Shown: positions 10,310 to 25,100, numbered from the stretch's first letter. The stretch is DNA of 64,000 bases from Zygaena filipendulae (GCA_907165275.2 OU015655.1:11606501-11670500), one strand, 5' to 3'. The notes: generated from the sequence alone by a model not told the origin. Made by a program: numbers and translations.

Positions 10310-12876
10310 AATTATTATTTTAAAGATATTTTGAAGTGTAGAAGAATAACGTAGATGGAATACTTTTTTGGTACCGCTTGATGTCGTTTTATATGGTACG
10401 ATAGCAATTTTTTTTTTTGGTATTGTACACGTGTGCTAACAAGGCGACCATTCTTATCGTTTAAAAAAATATTGTTCAAAAAGAATCACAAAATAACAGC
10501 CAGATCAGACAAAATACTTAGTTTATACTACATAGTACGATAAAGTTTCAAAAATTGTTCAGTCATAAATATTATGAAACGTTAATATTTACCACAATAT
10601 TTATTTTTCATTATATAATAATTAATATTTTTTCACTTCTTCTTTTAAGACTATATATTTTAATAAGAGTTCACAGCTTTATCAAGTTCGAGTTAGATCT
10701 CGTACACAGTGCCGACTTATTGTCACGCGAGAAATTAAATATAAGTAATTACCTTTCCTTACGATAGCCACAGATAGACAAGGTAGATAATAAAATTCGT
10801 TCACATAATATTTACCCCGATTCGACGAAAACAATAAAATTTAACTTTAAAATGTCACGTGCTAAATTAATTATTAAAGATTAAAGGGTACATCATAATT
10901 CAGGTTCAGAAAGGTATTTCTTTCTCATAAAAAAATACTAAATAAATTCTCTAACTGAGAATACATATAACTTAATAATAATAAAAAAGATAAAAAAGAA
11001 AATTTCACGCCAGTATAAACCGGTACAAGTTGCGGTAAATATAATATAATATCCTTAGGGGTACCCAAGTCTCTGTTCCTTTTGAATAGCGCTCACAATA
11101 CCATCTTAACTAATTACAAAAAAAGTAATAAACTATTTTTTTCGAAGGGATTATGATATTTATCTAGGCCCTAGGGCAATAAACTGGAAGGGATAGTAGC
11201 ATTTACGGCAACTGTAATATCTAGTTGAATTAATATTTATTTTTACAAAAAAGAATGTTTTAGTAAACATTACGCATTTTTTGATACGTTTAATTTGTTG
11301 TTATTAAAATAAACAGGCCATTTCCTTATTTCATAAACAAAAAGGTTAACAAGAATTGATGTCTTTCATCATCATGTTTATTTCTACTCATTTTATTTTC
11401 ATTTCAAAATGATTATTTCTTTTAGTATTTTCACAATTTATTCTCTAGCTACCATTATTATCTTCTTATTTAATAATTATTATAGTTAGAAAAAAAAAAA
11501 AAACAAAATCAATAATTGTATCAAGAGTCAGTAGTAAAATAAACTTTTTTTATACTTAGTGTATTTTGCCACTATTCATTTGATTTTTTGTTCTTTTTTT
11601 TAATAGTTATTTAAAATTATATTTATTTCACATTTATGTATAATATTTTTTCTTATTTTTACAATATTTACTTTAACTACTTATTCAATTCAACAACTAC
11701 TTCAGTGCAGACAATATTGTTGAAATTCTTAGAGAGAACCAAATCAAAATCTAACTAAAAATAAAGAATGCAGTTTTAAAATCTAAAAAAGATAAATTTG
11801 GAAGACAGATATTTTAACAAAATTTCATTGTAATGTTAGTTCAACGTTGCATTGAGAGTGAGGATATAAATAGAGTAGGGATTCTAAATGAAGTTCATTC
11901 AGTGTAGGTAAAAAATTGTACGAGTTGTAGGTAATTACAAGGACCAGGCTGATAGACCAAGAAATTAATTAGGTGCATTCACAATGAACATCTATCATGC
12001 ATCTACGACATTGACACACGGGTTTTAATCCAAGTCTACAGTTATACGGTTTGTTTTAGATGACAGCTGTTAAAACTAAAAGGGCTTGGCACAGGAAGCC
12101 GTGACAGTGTAAGAAAGCAAATGGCTCCCGAGGGCGAATCACGTGTTAAGTTCAAAGGGCATACCACATATTAACCAAAGAATTAACGCGTACAGAACCG
12201 CATTGAGCGCACGCAGAGTGATGCAATTTCACGGGTACGGAACCAGCTTACTATGTAGGTACATCGAGATTTGGCGCGGTTCCACGCACACTTCAACTAT
12301 TTTTGTGCTTCAATTTCGAGCGGAAATTCGAATAAAAGTTACGCTCTGTCTGTATGTATGTATGTAAAAAGAATATTGCGCCGACGCGCTGTTGAAACAA
12401 TACGAATAAAAATAAGTAAAGACTGTTTAAAAATCAATTGCATAAATATCTATTCTCATTCAAAATATTTCATAAATGTTTCATTTTTTCTCTTAGTCAC
12501 ACCCGTTACACGCACACATTCGCGCCGACACGAAAAAATCGACGTCAATTCACCTATTATTATTTATTTTGATTAGTCAAACAAACGTCAAACTAATTCG
12601 CCTAATTCCATTGATTTATAAATAACAAAAAATTGTAGGTACCTTCATGCATATATTGATTCTTATTCTAGACTTGAGGTAAATCGAACATAATCCATGA
12701 TTCAAATAGTTGTAAAATATAACAGCTGTCATGCTAGCACTTTATCTGGAAACTAACGCAATACACTTTAAAATATTCCATAAATATATAGTATAATATA
12801 ATATATTTACCACCCGCTATTTGTAGTGCAATATTGATTTGAATAAGTTTTGTTGTGCTCACAAAATACATATTAA
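10310..12876. other. AT-rich stretch downstream of the dipeptidase gene
   Basis: Very AT-rich from 10310 to 12000, with no gene recognised. 12060-12340 is less AT-rich and has short open frames without family resemblance. Confidence 0.45.
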
Positions 12877-12882
12877 TTTAAT
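12877..12882 (-). terminator. Possible poly(A) signal ATTAAA of the dipeptidase gene
   Basis: ATTAAA on the minus strand lies about 135 bases past the stop codon. A canonical AATAAA also occurs at 12563-12568. Either could be used; only position supports them. Confidence 0.3.
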
Positions 12883-13016
12883 CTGTGGGAATGTTTAGAT
12901 CACGTTTTTATTCTACTTTTCGCACATCGTATTTACTGAACCTTGTGGGATCTTAAGTTTTTTTTTCTTTTTGACAGGCGTGCTTAAAGTCACCGAAGTA
13001 TCATAATTATATTTGT

Positions 13017-13124
13017 TTAGACGTTTTCTGTGTAGAAAGCATTACTAGTGCAGTTGCCGTTGTCCTGGGGTGAATCGGGATGCTCTTCTGGTTCCACTCC
13101 ATTCGTCCTCATCTCGTCACGAAC
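13017..13124 (-). CDS. Dipeptidase terminal exon
   Basis: The acceptor is tttgattag. It encodes 35 codons and [18 protein letters not shown], then [27 protein letters not shown] continues the previous exon in frame. The tail is acidic and polar with one Cys and an NCT glycosylation sequon, and has no hydrophobic end. Confidence 0.85.
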   Translation of the reverse strand, partial: VRDEMRTNGVEPEEHPDSPQDNGNCTSNAFYTENV

Positions 13125-16100
13125 CTAATCAAAGCAATATAATATATAGTTATTTTTAGCATAGAGAAAAACTAAAAAAAAAAACTTACTACAAGCCATC
13201 TAATCTAATTTATTTATTAAAATATTTTATGATAGCAAACGCTTCTAATAGATGCAGTTTTGACAGATGCTTTTATGTAAAAAATTAACGTTGCATAAGT
13301 TTAACTTTTAAATAAAAATCCTCTGTGACTAAATGACAAGAATTTTTCACTGTGGTTAACCTTTAACAATTGGATGCCCTACGGCAAAACAAAGTAAGTA
13401 ATTGCAGCGGAATACATTTTATAGGAGGAGCAAAAAACCGGAAATCGTTTTATTTAAAACAAATCTTCGATAGTTAAACGATTTTCTTAATTTAAACTCT
13501 AACCGCCGCACTCAGAGTCGACTTTAATGATTACTTAGTTAAGTATAGATTTTTAAAACAAAACTGCCGTAATCAGACAAGTTTAATAAATTAATGTTAA
13601 TTGGCATTTAACTAATTAAGTTACATATCATTAAATGCCAATTAACATTAATTAACTGAACGTCTCTGATTGCGGCAATTTCGTTTTAAAAATCTATACT
13701 TAACTAAGTAATAATTAAAGTCAACTCTGAGTGCGGCCGTAAGACTAAGCCTTTTTGATGGTTAAGTATGTAGGAAGTTAAGAACATCCGTTAAGCGTGA
13801 GAAAAGTTCCCAAAATACAAAATAACTAATTATGAAAAAAAAAATGCTAGTTGCTTTGTTTTTCCGCAGGGCAGCCGCAATGCGATTTCGTAAATGCGAC
13901 TAACGACATATATAAGTGAAGTTAAATGGTGTGCTTCAACATTGGAACTTGAAAATATCATTTAAATGCATTGAATAAGTTCAATTTGCGTTTAATTTTC
14001 ATTCTCAAACAATACTCGGCAATCGGCATGGAAGGCAGAGACGGTGTTGGAATACTAATAATCTTAAACAAATATAATTATATTAATAGCCATGGTCACC
14101 ATCGTTATCACACCTCGCTACTTTTACAAGAGTTATTCGAATAAAATCCCTTTTAAAAAACCGCTAGTAAGTACATTATAAAGAACTATGTAAAGATTTT
14201 TTCTTTACTCATACTCGGAAAGTAGGTTTGAAGTTGCCTGAGAAGCGGGTTGAAAGTAACACTTTTCAGCCCTAGGGCGAATCGCTTTCAACTGACTGCT
14301 GGATACTGCAGAAACTCAAGTTCTTTTTTATGTCATAGGGGGCATACTTACTGGCCAGTAGCACACCTAATGGTTGATTTATGTAAAATAAAATTCACTC
14401 ATTTTTTCTTTAGCTAATTCCTATTTTTATTTTGACTTTCCTTGCATTCGTAATGAGAAGCACAGTGTTATCCTCGGGAGAAAGACTTATTTAGTCTCTC
14501 GAACTATTGGCGCCCTCGCTACTTTCACCCCTAGGATAACAATGTACTATTTTAGCTTTAACGAAAATCTTATACCTAGGTGTAATATATTATGAAATCT
14601 GTGTGGTCGCTGTATGAAATGAATCAATATTTCCCTTGGTTGCGGCATCACGCGTGAACGGCTGGATCGATCACCGTCAAATTTTGCATACACGTGGTCA
14701 GGGATACAGAGAAGGACATAGTGTAATTTTTATCCCAGAACTCCCGCGGGTACCTCGAAATTACCGCGAATGAAACCGCAGGGGACAGCTAGTATGTTAT
14801 ATAATAATCATATACCTATTATGCCAGCCACAAAATGAAGGCACATGTAGGTAAATAAGCGCATTTTTTCACAACAAATATAAAACCATATGATGCATTT
14901 CTTATAAGCTCACTGACTCCTTTAAAAAAATTACGTGAAGCTCATTATTGATCATGAACTCTGATAATTCCATGTCAGAGATTTTAAGATAGGTTTATAA
15001 TACCACGTTTAGGATGCTTTCGAGTGAATTCTTTTACAGTCACATCTTACAATCAGCTAATTGCCTCTTGCGAACGTAGAGTAAAATTACTTTAAGCCAT
15101 CTATCATCTCTTACGACATCCTTAGTAACGGTTTGATACTATTACCAGCCCGCTGACACTCCACATAAATGAATTGATTCAAGTACTTTCCCCCAACATG
15201 GCTTACAAGCCAGCCGTCTGTACTTGTTTATTTTATTTTATTTAGAGACGGGTGGCTTGTACGTACATGCACGCGTTATGCTTGTGTGCGTATCGTAAGG
15301 GTGACGGAAAAAGTGAATAATTATCACATGTAGATATCCTACATGACGTGTCAAGCTGTCCTCGGATTTTACTAAGTAACTTTCGCGTGGTATTGCGGTG
15401 ACCACGCTAAAGGAAGAGGCGTGAAATTGGTGGGAAGCGGAGAGTGTCGCTTCTTTATGCTTAATATAATATATGCTGTATTCTTTATGATTAATTAATT
15501 ATGGTAACACCGATATTATCCTACTCTGTTTGTTATATTATTGTAACCTCATTAAATTAGTGATTTTGCCTACTGAGCGGCATAATCGCAATTATGTGAT
15601 TAAGCTTAATACATAAAAAAAAAAAACGGAACTACATTGACTATAATATGAGAGATACAATTTTCTATTATAATGTTAGCACAGTACTTGAAATTATGAT
15701 GTTCTCATTACTGCTTATCAAAATTATTAGGCTTGTACAAACTCAAGAGCCTTACTACCTTATTCAAACTTATTAAACCTTGCATCCAAATAGCGTTCAT
15801 TGTAATTTCAGTTTTAGAAACAGTATATAAATTCGAATTTTTAATGGAAGTTTGGATCTAAGTCTATGATAAGACTATTAAAGAGATTGTGTTAGGGCCC
15901 CTGATGTATACCGTTGAAATTGTATTAAAAGTTTTAATTAAAAACCTAATTAGCTGTGTTGGTGCTTCGAAACAGTAAGTGTTCTGTAATTCTTTAGTCA
16001 GAAGTCGCTATTTTGTGCCAGAGGAATAAAAGTTTACCGATAAAAGCACTTCGGATGTCGACGTGGATTAGGGTACTTGCATTGCATTTTTTTTAGTCTA

Positions 16101-19100
16101 TTCTAAAGATATATGGCCTACTTAAACAAAGCAAGAAAAAGAAAAAAAAATATGCATAAATTAATTAAATAGAGCGTTTCAAAGTTCCTACTTTAGACTT
16201 TACCGCCGAAACGCGGCATGACGTCACTAGCTCAAAATTACGCCTTATTAATCTGTGATAGAAATGTCACTGTCGTATTGACAGGGTCATGTGACACTGA
16301 CAGACAGATAACTTCAATATCCAAAAGCGAAATTAAGGTTGAACTGTGTCGAGTTACTTCCAAAAGTTCCAGTAAACAATCGAAATGCATCTTAGATACC
16401 GATGCATTTTAAAGTAAAAAACTTCAAAAAATGGAAAATAAGCGTTAACTGTATGCACTTAGTTTCTTTTGCCTTTTCTGAAAGAGGTAAATATTTCCTA
16501 AAAAAATAAAAGTGACGTCATGTGTCAAGCTTGGCTGTGATTGGTGTTTCGTTGCGACGTTCCGTTTCACAAAATTAAAAGTTGAATATTTTGGAAACTA
16601 TTGAAATTTTTTTAGTAAATCTTTCACGATAGCGCTTTTCTAAGGCTCTATTTTTGAAATATTGACACAATTTCTTATAATAAATTTCATGCAAGTACCC
16701 TATTGAGCATAAATGTAGAGCACGGTAGCCACTACATGTCGTGTTTGCTTAAAAACTCCAGTTGGTTGACATGTCTACTTTAAAATAGATAAATCGAATC
16801 GTGTCTACTAAATTAATTGTTGAGCTGGAGTGGATTAATTTTCAATAGTTTCAAAAACATGATTTCCAAAAGACCATGGAACGAGTTCGTTTTTTATTAC
16901 AAGGAGTAGTACTAGGTAGCTATATTTATGCTATTTTAGGTTATTTTACTGTTGTTGGAATGTTGATATCCAATAATTACACTCAAAAATATCATGGATA
17001 AGCATAACATAAGCGAAAAAATCAATGGATTTGTTTAAAAAATAAAAAAAGTTATAAACTATTTAATTTTGACTGTGTCTGTCTCTTTCTAAAACGAAAT
17101 TTTGTATGGCGGTTGTAGGGCGCTACTACTACAGTGACGTCACTGTACTGTAGCGCTTTCCTTGTCTAACTTGAACTTTTAAAGAGCCATATCTCTGAAA
17201 GTACAAAAGATATTTGTAAAAGAATAATGCTATTATACTACTAATATATAAAGGTTTATAAAATAATAATAAAAAATAAACACTAAAATTCCCTTGATGC
17301 GATCTTCAAAATTTAACTGACCATCGCAACCCAAATACTAATTACTTTTGTTTTTTACACTCTATATTATGCAAGTGACGTTATCAATCCTGCGATAATT
17401 CGTATTGCAAAAATCATAAAGAGATCCTTAACGAAAACGCGGGTTTAAGTCTGATAATCCTACTTCCTACTAATATTATAAACGCGAAAGTTTGTAAGAA
17501 TGTATGGATGGATGGATGGATGTTTGTTACTCTTTCACGCAAAAACTACTGAATGGATTTAAATGAAACTTTACAATAATATAGCTTGTACATCAGATTA
17601 ACATATAGGGTACTCTTTATCCCGGAATTCCCGCGGGAACTCTGAAATTAACGCGGGTGAAGCCGCAGAGCACAACTAGTGATAAATAATTTAGATATGA
17701 TCCGACGGTGCGTCGGATTCTTTTGTGTCGCAAAAGTCTCTCGTTTATCCTAACCACTTGTTGTACCTGAACATGTTGTTTTTTTTTTAATCTCTTACCT
17801 TCTCCACCTGCTTCATAACCCTTAACATATTCAGGCCAGCCAAGTTTTTCAACTCCTGCACACTCCACTGCCCGCTGCGCAGGAGTTCCGCAAATAGCTC
17901 AGGGTATTTCGACACGTCTTCCAGACCACGAGGAACTCTGTTTATAGAATAATACTTACTATTATAAATGCAAATGTGAGTTTATTTGTTTGTTAGTTTG
18001 TTACGCTTTCACATCTTAAACCGATCATGATAAAATTTTGCGTACACGTTGTCAGGGGTACAGAGAAGAACATATCTAGGGTACTTTTTGTTTCGGAATT
18101 CTCTCGGGAACTCCAAAATTAACACAAGTGACACCGCTTATAGGATATAAAGACAGCCTGCGGTTAGGTATAGGTATATCTTGATCCAAAATCTACAAAG
18201 AATAGTGGTGTTTATATAATTTTATTAAAATTGAGTACTTACCTATTGTCGATCTAAGAAAAAAAAAATTGTACAATTAAAGTAAAATAACGAAAAAGCT
18301 GCCGCAGTGCCAGAAAATATTCATTGAAATTCGTATAAAACCTGATCTGCCTGCCTTAATACAGTGTAATAGCTTACCTGTTTACCCCGTCATAATCGCC
18401 TCCTATCCCAACGTTGTCGACGCCAATTAATCTTTTGAGATAATGGAAATGTTCTGCGAACAAAAAATATCATACTTACTTGAAAGAGTCTCTAATAATA
18501 ATAGGTAAATAAGGTGCACGAATCCTACTCAATATTATAAATGTGATAGTGTGGATGTTTAGATGTTTGTTACTCAATCACACAAAAACGGCAGAACGGA
18601 TTTGGATGATATATGGCATGCACGTTGTCAGGGATACAGAGAAGGACATAGGGTACTTTTTATCTCGGAATTCCTGCGGGAACTCCGAAATTTCCGTGGG
18701 TGGAGCCACGGGGCATAGCTAGTATTAAATAAAGTAGGGTAAAACCAGGATAGTTGCCCTGGGGGTATAGTTGCCCCGATCGTAATTACTCTAGTTTAGC
18801 AGATGAATCGCGTCTCATGTCTCTGTGCGATTGCACGGGAACGCAAGGTGCGATCAAAGATTTTTCGGGATAGATGCCTCGTTTCCCGGCGGGTCGTCTA
18901 TCCTAAATGTAATTTATATGGACTAGACAACTATCCCATATATGGGATAGATGTCACAAAAAGTAGAGGTCCGTAGAAATCGCTAATACTCTGGAAATTT
19001 CAAAGATAATGTCTTTTACATTTAATAAATTTGTAGATAAAGAACCAAAGTACTTGCCAGTTTAAAAAATAAAATATTTTGATTTATGTACTGGGAGATA

Positions 19101-22100
19101 TAAAGTGATTTCGAAAAGTGTGGCAACTATCCGGGTTTTACCCTATAGTGTAGCGGGAGCGGGATTAGCGCGATTCAGGACTTCCATAATATAGCCAGTA
19201 GTCAGTACTCATCGCTTCGTTGTAGTTCGTGACTAGTGGCGTAGCGTAGGGGTCGCCACAATAGGTTTTTTCGCATTTTCACCATTTTCACCCCTAGGGA
19301 TGAAATTTCTAAACAGTTCTTTAGAACTTGCCATTAATTTGCCTACTTAAAAGTAGGTCTTGCGCATAATTTGCGAAAGAAATTGTATGTGAAAGCATAG
19401 GTACACGTTGTTAGGAGTACAGAATAGTACATTGTTATCCTAGGGGTGAAAGTAACTTGCCTGAGAAACGGGTTGAAAGTAACACTTTTCAGCCCTAGGG
19501 AGAATCGCTTTCAACTGACAGCTGGATACTGCAGAAACTCAAGTTTTTTTTTTATGTCATAGGGGGCATACTTACTGGCCAGTAGCACACACACCTAATG
19601 GTTGATTTATGTAAAATAAAATTCACTCATTTTTTTCTTTAGCTAATTCCTATTTTTATTTTGATCTATTGGCGCCCTCGCTACGCTCGGGCGCCAAACC
19701 CCGTCTGGGGCTAAATAAGTCTTTCTCCCGAGGATAACACTGTGCTTTTCATTACGAATGCAAGGAAAGTCAAAAAAAAAATAGGAATTAGCTAAAGAAA
19801 AAAATGAGTGAATTTTATTTTACATAAATCAACCATTAGGTGTGTGTGCTACTGGCCAGTAAGTATGCCCCCTATGACATAAAAAAAAAACTCGAGTTTC
19901 TGCAGTATCCAGCTGTCAGTTGAAAGCGATTCTCCCTAGGGCTGAAAAGTGTTACTTTCAACCCGCTTCTCAGGCAACTTCAGACCTACTTTCCGAGTAT
20001 GAGTAATGAAAAAGAATATAGAGTACTCGGGAAATTCTCGCGAGCACCCCGAAATTAAGGCGGTTGAAACCGCGAGGAACAGCTAGTCTTAATCCTTACT
20101 ATTTATAAGTAAACAAACAAAATAAAAAAAACAAAGTAAAATCACATTTCACATTTATAATTATAAATGTGAATGAGAGATTTGTTGTTTGTTTGTTGTA
20201 GGAGTTTGTTTGTACCGCTCTTAATTATTTAACCGATCATCATGAATTCTTGCTGGTTAAGGGGTAAAGGACATAGGGTACTTTTACACGGAATTTTCAC
20301 TATGAAATTAGCGCGAATGAAACCGCGGCAAACAGCTACTATAACATAAAAAATAAAACAAAAAATCAATTCTTCAAATTAAATTGTTACCTATATTTTT
20401 GTCTGTATATTTGTCCAGGCTAATCTCCGAAATGGTTTGACCGGTTTTGATGGGACTTTCACTGGTAGATAGCTGATGTTATAAGTAACTCAGGCTGCTT
20501 ATAAGATTCCCAGTGGAAATACAAATATTACGCGGGTGAAACCGCGGGGCACAATAAGATTTCCTTTATTTTTAATAACATCTACGAACTAAATAGTCGT
20601 ATCAGATTCTGGGGTTGGTCGGTCACCCGATTCACTCACTATGTCAATTGTCAACAGTCCGGTGGAGAAGGGTTTCAAATTAGCTATTGTCCTCTGTATA
20701 TAATTTTTCCTATTTTCCCATAGACATCGTCATAGTTACAGATACTAATATTATAAAGAGAACAGATTAGATTTTTTGTACGTTTGTTTGTAAAGGACAA
20801 ACTCTAAAATTACTAAACACATAGAGAACTATGTAAGTAACGAGCCGTCACGTCACTTGCTCAGTCAATCAAAAATTGACGTGAAAACTAAAGTTTCAAC
20901 TGACTTTGTCTATCAAGTCACACATTGTCATTGGCACAATTACTTAAAAGTTGCCATTTAATGAAAAAGAAGAAGAAGAAGAAGACTGGCTAAGTGACAT
21001 CATGATTCGTTGCTTAGTTTTCTATGCATTTGTAGAATGTCAATTTGGCTAGGGGGGCGTCATTGATTATAATATACGTATTTAATACCGGCGATTGAGC
21101 AGCGAGCGTCTTCATAGGTTTTCTTTTTGATTGACTTATGTTTAAAAAAAAAATCCCACTTCTAACCTTTAATGCGCTAAGTATTTTTTTTATTAATTAT
21201 ACAAATACACGTGTCTATTATTTTATTACTAGCTGTGCCCCGCGGTTTCACCTGCGGTAATTTCGGAATTCCCGCGGGAATCCCGGGATAAAAAGTTCCC
21301 TGTGTCCTTCTCTGTACTGCTGATAACGGGCATGCCAAATTTCATCCAAATCCGTTCAGTCGTTTTTGCGTGATTGAGTAACAAACATCCACACTTTCAC
21401 ATTTATGATATTAGTAGGATTATTTTCTAGCTGACGTACTAAATATAATTTTGATTTTTATAAACCGGACACAATATGCCTATTGTATAGACTATAGATA
21501 AACAATATACTACTATAGATATAAATATAGACTATAGACTATAGACTATAGATAATAATACTTGTGTGTTGTTATTAATCATTGTGTGTTAGCGTCTTAA
21601 ATAAAATCGGATTACGTTAGAGGTCCCTACCAGTGATTCATAATGGTATAAAACCGAGATTAATCTAATATTTCAACAGGCAAATATCTCCCGCAACACA
21701 CATAACTCTGTAACACAAATCGGATTGTCTCCTTCTCCGCTGGGTTTGCTGTATAGTAAATGAAATTATTATTATTATTATGTAAATAGAAAAGCAAAAT
21801 TAACCGTTTATTTTAGCGATTGCTTGTTTTAATAGTGAGTAAATCGGATATACATATAACAGTAAAGTGAATGATAGTGTCCGTTTGTGTTTGATTTCCT
21901 TTGTTACGAGTTACATAGCTTTAAAGTGGTTTATTTTGGAAATTCACTAGCCGATCCGATCCAAATGTTTTTTTATTTATTTTTACTGTTACAATGATGA
22001 AAACAACAACAAAAAGTTGTTATTTTCTGTTACATGAACTATACATCGTGTTAATGAATTAACTGAAAACTAGCAAGTAGTTTGCTCAGAATCAACTAGC

Positions 22101-25100
22101 GAATCGATCGCACTATGTTTTAATATAGGTTATATTTTTTCATTTTTATTAGCCCATGTCTAAATTATTTATAATACAATATTTGGCACGTACGCCGCCC
22201 GCAGCAAAAAAATTCGAACCGGTAGGCGCGGGCGTAGCTCTTGGAATTTCGTAGATAGGTCACCTCAAAACTAATGTTGAATAACTTTTAAAGTATAAAT
22301 TTTTTCGACATAAAATATATTTTAACCATATTATTATTATTATTTTTTTAAATGGGGTGTACTTATCAGGTTTTCAGTTAATTCATTAACACGTTGTATA
22401 AATAGTCACTAAAACGGCATATCTGTGCAGCCATTCGAACACAATATAGAACTGTTTACCTACCTGTTTACATACCTGAAGTTTCACTTCAAGAAAATTA
22501 ATCTAATCCTTACTATTATGAATACGAATGTAAGTATGTTTGTAACACTTTCACGCCTCAATTGTTCAACCGATCATCATGAAATTTTGCATACACGTTT
22601 TCAGGGGTTACAGAAGAGGACACAACCAGGTTACTTTTCATTCCAGAATTCCCGTATTGGCTTCGAAATTAAGGCAGGCAAGACCGCAGGGAATATGGTT
22701 ATAATATATTTCGTTGAAGACCAAAGCACCGGATTTTATGATAATGTCTGAAACTGTATTGGAGCTTAACGACGCAGAAACTTTACAAGGGAGTCGATAA
22801 ACTCAAACCAATCACCAACGAGGTACGGCGCAAGTATGATGCTGGTCCATAATAAATTATTGACGGCCGACGTCGTACTTCCTCTGTCTAAAGTTCACTT
22901 GGCAACTCGAAGCTCGCCAAGTTCAAAAACTTTGACCAAAGTGCGAACACCTAGTCAGTGTTATGAAATTGCGTTCCCATTATTACAATATAATGCATCC
23001 CATCCCATTATAATTATACCTATATAACTTTGGTTGAGTTTAACCAGGAAGTTTGCTGTTTGCACCAGTAACACAATATACATATGTGGCTTTACTTGTG
23101 TAAACCAGTCAAGGTTTTATTGCTTTCATGCCACGACTAGTCGCTATTCTTTTTTGAAGTGAAACTTCTTTTGAGACTATTTCAAGGTCAAATTTAAATG
23201 TCACATTTATATTAGTAACCTACTAATTATCTCTCCGCAGTCTCACCTGCTCCCATACAAACTTTTGACTCCCATTACACCCCTATGACTACAAAGGAAA
23301 AACTTTCTTGATGTGTTTTTTTGGGAGTAAAAACTTCGGAAAAAAACTATTACCCAAGTTTAATATTTCTAGTTTTAGTTGTTTCAGTTGGCCGTTCATG
23401 AGTCAGAGACGGAGTAAAAGGTTGGTCTCGGTTACCGGGTTTTCTGTATAGTTTTTTTTTATGTCATAGGGGGCAAACTATCCGGTGTCCCACGACACCA
23501 CACTTTTTTTAATAGAATTTGACCTTTAATATCAGTATTAGTTCGTTCAATATTTTAATAAATGGTACATGTGACCTTGGCGGCACGGAATTGCTCGGGC
23601 GTCCGATGAAAAATTGTAATAGGCCGGACGTTCGCATCGTCCGTGAAGGCGTCCGACGTTATCAACTTTAATAACGACGCTGCGCAGGAGACGGTCTAAA
23701 AGGACGACACTACGGATAGGCTCATTTTAAGACCCCTACTGCGATTACTATTACCAAAGATATTGAAAGAGAATAGATTGACTATACGCTCGGCCGCTAA
23801 GCTGGGAAAGCTTGAACCACGCCGCGGTCAAATGATCTCATGCTAACAAAATTCCGTTGGCTAGCAGAGACTATTGTCTACAGATACCACTTGACGGAAA
23901 GCGATGTGATTGGCTATTTGAAATGTACCTTGTGGTGACTGGTAATTGATTGCGTCGCAACGATGTGATTGGTTTTTATTTTGATCATTCCCCCGCCAAA
24001 AATTGATTGACGCGGATTGCAAAGTTTGTATTGTTCTCTATTCTCTTATAATGTCTTTGATTATTACGTTGCCTGCTATATATAACAAATCATGTCAGAT
24101 TCATTTTGGAGCACACTATTTATAACTAGCTGTTCTCCGCGGTTTCAACCGCAATAATTTCGGAGATCTCGCGGAAATTCCAGAATAAAAAATAATCTAT
24201 ATCCTCTGTACCTCTGACAACGTGCATGCAAAATATCATGATGATCGGTTGAGCGATTCAGGCGTGAAAGCGTAACAAACAAACAAACTCACTTTCGCAT
24301 TTATAAAATCAGTAAAGATTTCTACACTGCATCTCCCTGAGGAAGAGCTTTGTCCATGTAATATAAACTACGGGTGAATTATTAAAATATATCCTTTCTT
24401 AGTTTTCAACCACATATTCGTAGAATACTTAGAGATTTTGTTTTAGCTTTCCCTTTTTTCTAACACCTCTTTGAAATAAAATTGTAGAAATGAAAACTAC
24501 GGTACATAATAATACTAGTTAGTAATTAAAATTGGAACTGAATAATTTGTGTGGTCGAACACGACTCCTCAAAATCGAATCGAGTAGCCAATTAGCCATG
24601 ATCCCTTGGCACTCAAGTCATGAGCCGTAGCTTATAAGAAACCCCACTCTATAAAAAACCACGGAATCATTTCTCGTTTATAGACACTAAAGTCACCCAC
24701 TTGGCTACATGAAAGCAAACTTTGGTTCTTGTCTTCACTTCAAATAAAGTGACAGCTTGAGTTGCCAGCTATAATAAGCGTCGAACACAAGAAGGCATAC
24801 CCACCCGCAGCGTTGCCAACTCCAATAAATTCGAGTCCATAGATAGACTCAATATCGAAAGTTGCTAGAAAGTCGCTAAAACTGATTCTTGCCGGAGCGA
24901 CTCAGGATTTTTTTCTAGGAGGAGCATAAGATGTTTAGACTTGAATATTTTGTGAAACAACCAAAGCTAGGGCATATACGAATGCAACTATATTTAAATA
25001 TAGTCCGAATTTGGCGTGCAAGCGCGTTTGCGTATTCCATACTAGCTGTGCCCCGCGGTTTCACCCGCGTGAAAGGTTTTTATACAACAACTTTTTTTCC

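Noticed and set aside
16218..16412. 64-codon frame
   Set aside because: Lies inside the TA-flanked element at 16071-16700 and matches no transposase.
17502..17521. (GGAT)n, (GTCT)n and (TGTT)n runs as independent microsatellites
   Set aside because: They recur at the same place inside Helitron copies and are expansions of the element's own sequence.
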